From an uncultured Austwickia sp. (GTDB lineage: Bacteria > Actinomycetota > Actinomycetes > Actinomycetales > Dermatophilaceae), in NCBI GenBank assembly GCA_934678955.1, contig CAKUSI010000087.1:1-12214 (forward strand): 12,214 nucleotides of DNA, read 5' to 3'. A program made the position numbers and the translations under genes. Under the pieces are notes generated by a model. It did no database searches and was not told the DNA's origin. It saw nothing but the letters and a program-made list of their open reading frames with translations. Positions 1 through 5,027 of this stretch are shown in pieces. How positions within the stretch are numbered: position 1 is the first letter of the stretch; each line of letters starts with the position of its first letter.

Positions 1-727
1 CACCCACTCCGCCGCTGGCGCCGGTCGCCGAACCCGTCGGGATCTGCTCACCCTCGAAGGCGGAGGCCTCGCTGACCTGGCCCGCGGCGCCGATCTGGGT
101 CGACGCGGCGACGTCGTCGATGTAGGGCTCGGCCAGCGGGCGCGCCCACGGGTCCTCCTGCTCCGCGGCCTTCTTGTTGAAGAACCACGCCGCCGCGCCA
201 GCGGCGCCGAGGATCCCCAGCGTTGCCATCAGGCCGGAGACGATGCCACGGCCGGTCTTCTTGGTCGTGGCCACGGCCTCTCCGCGCAGCACGCGGGCCG
301 CGTCGCTCGCGCGATGGGCGGCCTCGGAGTCGCTGATCCGGCGCATGGCCTCGAACCCGACTAGCTGAGAACCGCCGAGCGCCGAGGACACGGCCGACGC
401 CACCTTGGGCAGCGTGTCGTTCGCGAACTGGTCCTTGGCGTCGACGAGCTTGGGCAGGTAATCCGCCTCGACGTGGTGGCGCGCGTCCGTGATCCGCGGG
501 CCGACGACCGAGCGGGCGTCCTGGAGGTGCGGCGCGACGGCGGAACGGGCGCTCTCGATCCTGGGCGCCGCGAGCGCCTTACCGTGTTCGGCTTGCTCGT
601 CGATGAGCGACTTCGCGCGCGAGGCCACAGGGCGGATGGCGCTCTTGATCCCTTCCACCGTGGGGACCGAGACCTGGCGGGTTTCGACGGCCGGAACAGT
701 TACCTTCTGGCTCTTACGGTTGAACAC
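1..727 (-). CDS. DUF5324-like membrane-anchored protein, partial (3' end beyond window)
   Basis: A GTG start at 727-725 opens a stop-free frame of 242 codons that runs off the left edge. A strong ribosome binding site (GAGGAG, 738-733) sits 5 nt upstream. The visible protein has an N-terminal region of about 155 residues, rich in Ala, Arg, Val, Asp and His and looking like amphipathic helices. A single hydrophobic segment follows (about residues 161-183, GIVSGLMATL...AAAWFF), then NKK and an acidic stretch with EDPWARPL (191-198) and a low-complexity Ala/Gly/Ser/Thr tail. There is no signal peptide, so the long N-terminal part is probably cytoplasmic. Position next to ppiA, one membrane segment near the C-terminus and a Trp-containing tail resemble the DUF5324-type proteins at this locus in other actinobacteria. 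That family name is recalled, not tested. Function is unknown. It is divergent from ppiA. Confidence 0.82.
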   Translation of the reverse strand, partial: MFNRKSQKVTVPAVETRQVSVPTVEGIKSAIRPVASRAKSLIDEQAEHGKALAAPRIESARSAVAPHLQDARSVVGPRITDARHHVEADYLPKLVDAKDQFANDTLPKVASAVSSALGGSQLVGFEAMRRISDSEAAHRASDAARVLRGEAVATTKKTGRGIVSGLMATLGILGAAGAAAWFFNKKAAEQEDPWARPLAEPYIDDVAASTQIGAAGQVSEASAFEGEQIPTGSATGASGGVG

Positions 728-785
728 GGGGTCTCCTCGCTATGGATTCCGACGAGCCCCTGACCACGCAGAGGCCTTCGTTCCC

Positions 786-814
786 ATCCTGCCGCTACCT
801 GGCCGAAGGGCCAA
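786..814 (-). promoter_or_regulatory. Candidate sigma70-type promoter for the DUF5324-like gene
   Basis: On the minus strand TTGGCC (814-809) and CAGGAT (791-786) are separated by 17 nt, a fair match to -35 and -10 boxes of a housekeeping actinobacterial sigma factor. This would give a leader of roughly 50 nt before the GTG at 727. The -35 box also forms one arm of a short inverted repeat (TGGCC-CTTC-GGCCA). This is sequence inspection only. Confidence 0.3.
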
Positions 815-827
815 CCCCAAGCGGCGT

Positions 828-843
828 GGGATCGTCCGATCCC
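828..843. promoter_or_regulatory. Operator-like dyad GGGATCG-TC-CGATCCC
   Basis: A perfect inverted repeat with 7-bp arms and a 2-bp centre lies in the 224-bp divergent region between the DUF5324-like gene and ppiA, 14 bp upstream of the proposed minus-strand -35 box. A 16-bp dyad of this form is typical of sites for dimeric helix-turn-helix regulators, and it could act on either gene. The centre is too tight for a stable RNA hairpin. The binding protein is unknown. Confidence 0.4.
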
Positions 844-951
844 CTCGGCCTCACGCTCACCGCTGCTGCGGGCCCGCGCCGTGGCCTCCCACCTCGCCCC
901 ACCTTCTCGCCGTCGGGCGCGGTGTCGGGCGCGCATGGAAGTATGAGCGGC

Positions 952-1470
952 ATGAACGTCACGCTGCACACCAACCATGGCGACATCAACATCGCCCTCT
1001 TCCCCGACGCGGCCCCCCAGACGGTCGACAACTTCGTCGGTCTGGCGGAGGGGTCGAAGGACTATAAGGACGACGCCGGTCGATCCAACCCCACCCCCTA
1101 CTTCGACGGGCTGGTCTTCCACCGCATCATCCCGGGGTTCATGATCCAGGGCGGCTGCCCGCTGGGACAGGGCTTCGGCGGGCCCGGATACACCTTCAAC
1201 GACGAGATCCATCCGGACAAGAACTTCACGAAGCCCTACATCCTCGCCATGGCCAACGCGGGCGTCCGCGGCGGCAAGGGCACCAACGGGTCCCAGTTCT
1301 TCATCACGGTGGCCCCCACCACCTGGCTCCAGGGCAAGCACACGATCTTCGGCGAGGTGGCCGACCAGGAGTCGCGTGACGTGGTCGACAAGATCGCCGC
1401 CGTGCCCACCGGCCCGCAGGACCGCCCGGTCGAAGACGTCGTGATCGACAAGGTCACCGTCACGAAGTGA
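952..1470 (+). CDS. ppiA: Peptidyl-prolyl cis-trans isomerase, cyclophilin type
   Basis: A 172-residue single-domain cyclophilin that interconverts cis and trans X-Pro bonds. It has no signal peptide or lipobox, so it is cytoplasmic. It opens with the family's first strand (TLHTNHGDI, close to M. tuberculosis PpiA). The active-site signature is visible: FHR (56-58, catalytic Arg58), FMIQGG (63-68), MANAG (100-104), GSQFF (113-117) and WLQGKH (125-130). Trp125 occupies the cyclosporin-contacting position that is often Phe or His in bacterial cyclophilins. A short insertion (VRGGK, 105-109) lies in the loop before the TNGSQFF motif, next to the active site. Start choice: the ATG at 952 has GGAAG (937-941) 10 nt upstream, whereas the ATG at 943, adding Met-Ser-Gly, would leave only 1 nt of spacing. 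The open frame back to 742 is Pro/Arg-rich, unlike the family, and was not used. Rhomboid follows after 51 nt. Confidence 0.95.
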   Translation: MNVTLHTNHGDINIALFPDAAPQTVDNFVGLAEGSKDYKDDAGRSNPTPYFDGLVFHRIIPGFMIQGGCPLGQGFGGPGYTFNDEIHPDKNFTKPYILAMANAGVRGGKGTNGSQFFITVAPTTWLQGKHTIFGEVADQESRDVVDKIAAVPTGPQDRPVEDVVIDKVTVTK

Positions 1471-1489
1471 CGGCACCCCCGCGGTGACC
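1452..1489 (+). terminator. Overlapping inverted repeats across the ppiA stop codon
   Basis: Two mutually exclusive stems are visible. CCGTCAC (1457-1463) and GTGACGG (1467-1473) pair around a GAA loop and include the TGA stop. GGTCACCG (1452-1459) pairs perfectly with CGGTGACC (1482-1489). No U-tract follows. High-GC actinobacteria often use hairpins without U-tracts, so this could be a weak terminator or a processing/stability element before the rhomboid gene 33 nt downstream. The function is inferred. Confidence 0.4.
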
Positions 1490-1521
1490 GGCACCCGCAG
1501 CGCAGGAGCCCCACGGACCCG

Positions 1522-2439
1522 ATGAGCACCCCACCCAGCCCGTACGGCGAAGCGCTGCCGGCATCCGGCCCGACATGTCCGCGCCACCCGGACCGGGTCA
1601 GTTACATCTCGTGCCAGCGGTGCGGGCGCCCGACCTGCCCGGAGTGCCAGGTGCCGGCCGCGGTTGGGGTGCACTGCGTGGACTGCGTGGCGACCGCCCG
1701 CCGCAGCAGGTCGCCGCACCTGCGGCGGGCGCAAGCGGCGCACGATCCCCCGTACGTCACCTACGGGTTCGTGGGGCTCATCGTGGCCGTGTACGTGGGG
1801 CAGCTGGCGTCGTCGACGGTGACGTCGGCGCTCGCCCTCATCCCCGCGCTGGCCTTCTCCGAGCCGTGGCGGATCCTCACGAACGTTCTGGTGCACTCAC
1901 CGACCTTCCCGCTGCACCTGGCGGGCAATGCCCTCATGATCGCCCTCCTCGGCCGGCTCGTCGAAGCGGCCGTGGGACACGCGCGCTACGCGGCGCTGTG
2001 TCTCGCGGCAACCCTCGGCGGGTCGGCCGCGGTGCTGTGGGCCAACGCTCCCCCCGCCGGCCCGGGCCAGCTCGGCTGGATCTCCTCTTATCTGGGCGCG
2101 TCGACGATCGCGTACGGCCTGATGACGGCGCTGATCGTCATGGCGGTCTTCGGGCAGGGGGATCTGCGGGGGCTCATGACCCTCCTGATCATCAACCTGG
2201 TCATCACGTTCGTGGTCCCGAACGTCTCGTGGGAGGGGCACCTGGGCGGCGGAGCCGCGGGCGCACTCGCCATGGGCGGGATCGCGCTGATGCGGCGCGC
2301 ACGGGTCAGGCGCGGTGGTCCCCCCTCCTCGGCCAGCAGGGCCGAGTGGATGTGGCTGGCGGGGCTGATCGTGGTCTTGGCCCTCGCCTGCGTCGCCCGC
2401 TTCGCGCTCGTGCCCCAGCTGTGGGGCGGCGCGCTCTGA
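1522..2439 (+). CDS. Rhomboid family intramembrane serine protease with N-terminal zinc-binding region
   Basis: A 305-residue protein. Residues 19-55 hold CxxH (19-22) and three CxxC pairs (31-34, 39-42, 52-55), a B-box-like zinc-binding region common in actinobacterial rhomboids. A polybasic stretch (58-69) precedes six or more membrane segments (about 82-298). Core rhomboid motifs align well with GlpG: W116-R117 (L1 loop), H125, H132-x3-N136 (oxyanion side), the serine in G192-A193-S194-T195, and H240 in GHLGG as the catalytic histidine. The usual GxSG is GAST here, so the residue after the nucleophile is Thr. The enzyme should cleave single-pass membrane proteins within the bilayer; its substrate is unknown. 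AGGAG at 1504-1508 lies 13 nt before the ATG, somewhat far. It probably shares a transcript with ppiA. Confidence 0.93.
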   Translation: MSTPPSPYGEALPASGPTCPRHPDRVSYISCQRCGRPTCPECQVPAAVGVHCVDCVATARRSRSPHLRRAQAAHDPPYVTYGFVGLIVAVYVGQLASSTVTSALALIPALAFSEPWRILTNVLVHSPTFPLHLAGNALMIALLGRLVEAAVGHARYAALCLAATLGGSAAVLWANAPPAGPGQLGWISSYLGASTIAYGLMTALIVMAVFGQGDLRGLMTLLIINLVITFVVPNVSWEGHLGGGAAGALAMGGIALMRRARVRRGGPPSSASRAEWMWLAGLIVVLALACVARFALVPQLWGGAL

Positions 2440-2483
2440 GCGGGCGAACCTCTCCGCTGCGTCGTGCCCGTGAGTCCAACCCA

Positions 2484-2584
2484 GCGTCCAGGGTCATCAC
2501 CTGCGTCCGAACCGGGTCATCACCTGCGTCCGAACCGGGTCATCGCCTGCGTCCGAACCGGGTCTTCGCTTGCGTCCGAACCGG
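2484..2584. repeat. 23-bp tandem repeat, about 4.4 units
   Basis: Units begin with GCGTCC at 2484, 2503, 2526, 2549 and 2572. The second and third differ at one base (ATCACCT versus ATCGCCT). The fourth changes three more positions (CTTCGCTT ending), the first lacks 4 bp (19 bp long), and the fifth is a 13-bp remnant. The unit reads GCGTCCGAACC followed by GGGTCATCACCT. A length near two helical turns places each unit on the same DNA face, as in iterons or multi-copy operators, but slippage-made minisatellite DNA is equally possible. It begins 44 bp after the rhomboid stop. Confidence 0.9.
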
Positions 2585-2693
2585 ACCGCCGGGGTTTGTC
2601 ACGGTGCGAAGTCATCGAGCGCACAACGATTCTCACGTCTTCCGCGGCTGTGATTCCACGCTTGTGATTACAGGTGTGTCATTCATCCCCAGA

Positions 2694-2714
2694 TGTGGAC
2701 AACTCTGTGGATAA
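2694..2714 (-). promoter_or_regulatory. Pair of DnaA boxes
   Basis: Read on the minus strand, 2714-2706 is TTATCCACA (the classical DnaA box consensus) and 2702-2694 is TTGTCCACA (the form preferred in high-GC actinobacteria). They have the same orientation and a 3-bp spacer. Both are exact consensus matches of 9 bp in a high-GC genome, so chance is unlikely. They end about 150 bp before the crgA start and could recruit DnaA as a regulator of crgA or as a titration site; that role is inferred. Confidence 0.7.
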
Positions 2715-2732
2715 CGCTGCGACCGGCACGGG

Positions 2733-2777
2733 GTGCCGGGCGGGCAGAGTGCGGCGTGCTGGGCGGGCAGAGTGCGG
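2733..2777. repeat. 22-bp direct repeat, two copies, 23-bp period
   Basis: The sequence GTGC-C/T-GGGCGGGCAGAGTGCGG occurs at 2733-2754 and 2756-2777 with a single mismatch. The copies are adjacent and lie 87-131 bp upstream of the crgA GTG, just above the candidate -10 box. The position and two-turn period fit a paired regulator site in the crgA promoter. The unit is unrelated to the repeat at 2484-2584 although the period is the same. Confidence 0.75.
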
Positions 2778-2804
2778 TTCGTCGAGCTTCCCACGCGGAC
2801 CCCG

Positions 2805-2810
2805 TACCCT
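2805..2810 (+). promoter_or_regulatory. crgA: Possible -10 box for crgA (TACCCT)
   Basis: TACCCT fits the TAnnnT form of actinobacterial -10 boxes and would give a leader of about 47 nt before the GTG. No good -35 box lies 16-19 nt upstream (nearest is GTCGAG at 2781-2786), so activation through the flanking repeats is conceivable. The -10 also sits inside a small inverted repeat (ACCCC 2799-2803 / GGGGT 2812-2816). Confidence 0.25.
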
Positions 2811-2863
2811 TGGGGTGTGACGTAACCCGCGCGCGTCGCGGAGCCGAGAACGAGGAGAACGCC

Positions 2864-3172
2864 GTGTCCGACCCGCAGCCCGCGAAGAAGGCCACCCCGA
2901 CGAGCGTGCGACGCCCCGTGTCCGGGGGGTCGCCGACGAGCGTGCGGCGCCCGCTGCGAGGCCAGGACAAGGCCCCCGCGGGGCAGAACGCCGGCAACCC
3001 GACGTGGTACGCCCCCGTCATGCTGGGTCTGATGCTGATCGGGCTGGTGTGGATCGTCGTGTTCTACCTGACGGCCGGGGCTTTCCCGATCGCGGCCTGG
3101 GGCAACTGGAACCTCGGCGCGGGCTTCATCCTGATCATCGCCGGCTTCCTCATGACCACGAACTGGCGTTGA
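2864..3172 (+). CDS. crgA: Cell division protein CrgA
   Basis: 102 residues from a GTG with GAGGAG (2852-2857) 6 nt upstream. CrgA is an inner-membrane divisome protein of actinobacteria that contacts FtsZ and septal PBPs; in Streptomyces it restrains FtsZ ring formation. The sequence shows a basic, Pro/Ser/Thr-rich cytoplasmic tail (1-45), the conserved NPTWYAPVM junction (45-53), a first membrane helix (about 51-70), a short loop with GNWN (80-83) and a second helix (about 84-99) ending in TTNWR, all as in the family. The tail contains a 12-codon in-frame duplication: TPTSVRRPVSGG (11-22) and SPTSVRRPLRGQ (23-34), with near-identical DNA 36 bp apart (2897-2917 and 2933-2953). Longer upstream ATG frames would read through the repeats and DnaA boxes and are not supported. 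Confidence 0.95.
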   Translation: MSDPQPAKKATPTSVRRPVSGGSPTSVRRPLRGQDKAPAGQNAGNPTWYAPVMLGLMLIGLVWIVVFYLTAGAFPIAAWGNWNLGAGFILIIAGFLMTTNWR

Positions 3173-3176
3173 CCGC

Positions 3177-3188
3177 GTCGTCGACGAC
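3177..3188. promoter_or_regulatory. 12-bp perfect palindrome GTCGTCGACGAC
   Basis: It lies 5 bp after the crgA stop in the 101-bp gap before the sortase gene. It has no spacer, so a stable hairpin is unlikely; a protein-binding site for the sortase promoter is possible. Such CG-rich palindromes also arise by chance in this base composition. Confidence 0.15.
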
Positions 3189-3273
3189 ACGTGGCCTGGG
3201 CTGACGACGGCACCCGGGGTCACCGATTGGCGTCGACTGCTGGCGTTCGCCGCTCCCGCGCCGATGGACGAGT

Positions 3274-4062
3274 GTGAGCACCCGTCACCGTGGCTCGGCC
3301 GGCCGAGCCGTCGGCCTGCTCGGCGAGCTGCTCCTCACCGTCGGGACGCTCGTGCTGCTCTTCGTCGCCTGGCAGGTGTGGTGGGTGACGGGCACCTCGA
3401 GCCGCGCGTCCGCCGAGGTGGTGGACGGGTTGTCGGCGCAGTTCGCGAGCGCTGCACCCGCGCCGCCCCCGCAGGACTCCACCGACCTCACCGACCGGCC
3501 CCCTGCCATCACCCCCCGCCCCGTCCCCGGCGGCGGCACCACGCTGCGCAGCCCGGACATCGAGACGGGGAGCTCCTTCGGCATCGTGACGGTCCCCCGC
3601 TTCGGCAATGGTCCCCAGCCCATCCTGCAAGGGACGGGCACCGCGCAACTGGACCGGGGGGTCGGTCACGAACCCACCTCCGCCATGCCGGGGCAACTCG
3701 GCAACTTCGCCACCGCAGGGCACCGCGACACCTACTCGCACCCGTACAACCGCATCGACGAGCTCCGCACGGGCGACGCCGTCGTCGTCGAGGTCGCCGA
3801 CGGCTGGGCGATCTATCGGGTGCGCTCCGGGCGGATCGTGGAGCCCTGGCAGGTGGAGGTGTACGCCCCGGTGCCGGACCGCCCCGGCGCAACCCCCAGA
3901 CAGTCGTGGATGACGCTCGTCGCCTGTGAGCCGCACTGGACGGCGCTGCGCCGCTGGGCGGTCCACGCGCTCCTGGACGAGTGGGTGCCGCGCACGGCGG
4001 ATGCGCCAGCCGTCGCCGATCACTCTCAACTCGTGGAGGCCCTGGCCCCACCGGGATCCTGA
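3274..4062 (+). CDS. Class E sortase
   Basis: 262 residues from a GTG; the upstream GGACGAG is a weak ribosome binding site. Sortases are membrane-anchored cysteine transpeptidases that cleave a C-terminal sorting signal (LAxTG type for class E) and join the protein to peptidoglycan precursors. Visible here are an N-terminal anchor helix (about 13-39), a Pro/Ala-rich linker (60-95) and the sortase barrel (about 100-235). The barrel has the catalytic His in AGHRDTYSHPYNRIDEL (His150), the Cys in TLVACEP (Cys218) and the Arg pair 226-227, of which Arg227 fits the family position. TLVAC replaces the more usual TLTTC; the triad is complete. The NRIDEL segment after the His is typical of class E enzymes. 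No sorting-signal substrate is encoded in the window. It is followed after 75 nt by a small membrane gene on the same strand. Confidence 0.92.
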   Translation: MSTRHRGSAGRAVGLLGELLLTVGTLVLLFVAWQVWWVTGTSSRASAEVVDGLSAQFASAAPAPPPQDSTDLTDRPPAITPRPVPGGGTTLRSPDIETGSSFGIVTVPRFGNGPQPILQGTGTAQLDRGVGHEPTSAMPGQLGNFATAGHRDTYSHPYNRIDELRTGDAVVVEVADGWAIYRVRSGRIVEPWQVEVYAPVPDRPGATPRQSWMTLVACEPHWTALRRWAVHALLDEWVPRTADAPAVADHSQLVEALAPPGS

Positions 4063-4137
4063 CCCGATGTCTGCCCGTCATCTCCCCGTCGACCCCACCC
4101 GCGACATCGCAGGACGACAACGCGAGGAGGAGGAACC

Positions 4138-4326
4138 GTGTACGCCGCCCTCTGGCGCCACCTGCCCGGCCCCACCGCACTGCGGGTGGCGGTCTGCCTC
4201 CTGCTGATCGTGCTCGTCGTGGCCGCCTGCTTCACGTGGATCTTCCCGTGGATCGCCGCGCACCTCCCGGTCAACGATCCGTCCCTGGCGGGCGCCGCGG
4301 CGGCTCCTCGTACGATCGTGGCGTGA
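4138..4326 (+). CDS. Small single-pass membrane protein of the sortase-pabA interval
   Basis: 62 residues from a GTG preceded by a very strong purine-rich ribosome binding site (GAGGAGGAGGA, 4124-4134, 3 nt upstream). The protein has a short N-terminus with LWRHLPGP (5-12), one hydrophobic helix (about 15-38), the motif FPWIAAHLP (36-44) and a short polar tail. Its stop overlaps the pabA start by 4 nt (GTGA, 4323-4326), so the two are translationally coupled. I recall small proteins with the same RHLPGP...FPW layout at this locus in other actinobacteria; this recollection is untested and no function is known to me. A role with the sortase or division genes is only a guess from position. Confidence 0.85.
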   Translation: MYAALWRHLPGPTALRVAVCLLLIVLVVAACFTWIFPWIAAHLPVNDPSLAGAAAAPRTIVA

Positions 4327-4985
4327 ACTCCCCGCGCATCCTGGTGGTCGACAATTACGACAGCTTCGTCTATACGATCGTCGGCTACCTGCAGCAGCTT
4401 GGTGCCGTCTGCGACGTACGCCGCAACGACGCCGTGGAGCCGGGGGAGGCGGAGCCGTATGACGGCGTGCTGGTTTCGCCCGGGCCGGGGACGCCTCAGG
4501 AGGCCGGGGTGTCGATGGACATGATCCGTTGGTGCGCCGACCATGGCCGACCGATGCTCGGCGTCTGCCTGGGCCATCAGGCGCTCGGTGCCGTGTACGG
4601 GGCCACGATCCATCGAGCCCCCGAGCTGCTGCACGGCAAGACGTCCCCGATCGAGCACGACGGCACCGGCGTGCTGGCCGGGCTCCCGGATCCGTTCACC
4701 GCGACGCGCTACCACTCGCTCGCCATCGACCCGGCGACCCTGCCCGCTGAACTGCTCGCGTCGGGCCGCACCGGCAGCGGCGTGATCATGGCGGTGCGGC
4801 ACCGTGAGCTGCCGCTCCACGGGGTGCAGTTCCACCCCGAGAGCGTGCTGACCGAGCGGGGGCACCTGCTGCTCGGCAACTGGCTCGCGATGTGTGGGCT
4901 GCCAGGTGCCGTCGAGACGGCCGGCAGCCTGAGCCCGCTGGTCGGCCGGACCGCGACTCCGGCGGTGGGCGCGCTGCGGGCCTGA
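4323..4985 (+). CDS. pabA: Aminodeoxychorismate / anthranilate synthase glutamine amidotransferase subunit
   Basis: 220 residues from a GTG overlapping the preceding stop by 4 nt. This class I glutaminase supplies ammonia to the chorismate-using partner subunit (PabB in folate synthesis, or TrpE in tryptophan synthesis). Motifs seen: VVDNYDSFVY (8-17), SPGPGTP (52-58, oxyanion region), the nucleophile elbow GVCLGHQ (Cys82), LHGKTS (103-108), YHSL (130-133) and QFHPES (169-174; His171 and Glu173 complete the triad). Length is normal for the family, with about 25 extra residues at the C-terminus. Neither pabB nor trpE is present, so pabA versus trpG cannot be settled; the gene at this locus in M. 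tuberculosis is called trpG. It converges on pknB with a 42-nt gap. Confidence 0.95.
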   Translation: MNSPRILVVDNYDSFVYTIVGYLQQLGAVCDVRRNDAVEPGEAEPYDGVLVSPGPGTPQEAGVSMDMIRWCADHGRPMLGVCLGHQALGAVYGATIHRAPELLHGKTSPIEHDGTGVLAGLPDPFTATRYHSLAIDPATLPAELLASGRTGSGVIMAVRHRELPLHGVQFHPESVLTERGHLLLGNWLAMCGLPGAVETAGSLSPLVGRTATPAVGALRA

Positions 4986-5027
4986 CGCACCCGCCGCGGC
5001 GCGATGCGTGCCCTTCTCGAGATTGCG

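Larger units (their letters stand above)
2440..2863. other. Gene-free region between rhomboid and crgA
   Basis: This is the only stretch of more than 300 bases without a convincing gene. From left to right it holds a 23-bp tandem repeat (2484-2584), a segment of lower GC (2595-2724, about 53% G+C by hand count, against about 70% around it), two DnaA boxes (2694-2714), a 22-bp direct repeat with a 23-bp period (2733-2777) and a possible -10 box before crgA. Open frames across it are rejected: the 23-bp repeat period breaks the frame at each unit, and the predicted peptides are repetitive and basic. Confidence 0.8.

Noticed and set aside
742..951. N-terminal extension of ppiA from the ATG at 742
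   Set aside because: The added 70 residues are Pro/Arg/Ser-rich with no homology to cyclophilins and cross the divergent promoter and operator-like dyad; the internal start fits the family.
700..1896. Long minus-strand open frame opposite ppiA and rhomboid
   Set aside because: Peptide is rich in Arg, Gly, His and Val in patterns typical of antisense GC-rich frames, and the plus strand encodes two clear families.
2464..2667. ORF through the 23-bp tandem repeat
   Set aside because: The period is not a multiple of three, so each unit is read in a different frame; the peptide has no protein-like character.
4072..4207. Short ORF starting MSARHLPVDPTRD between sortase and the small membrane gene
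   Set aside because: It overlaps the well-supported 62-residue gene in another frame and its second half is Pro/Cys-rich antisense-like sequence; no good ribosome binding site.
3981..4322. Upstream extension of pabA
   Set aside because: It crosses the end of the sortase and the whole small membrane gene in another frame; the GTG at 4323 directly precedes the conserved VVDNYDSF motif.
4986..5027. Terminator between convergent pabA and pknB
   Set aside because: Only a 5-bp stem with a G-U pair (4998-5002 / 5008-5012) and no U-tract; too weak to list.
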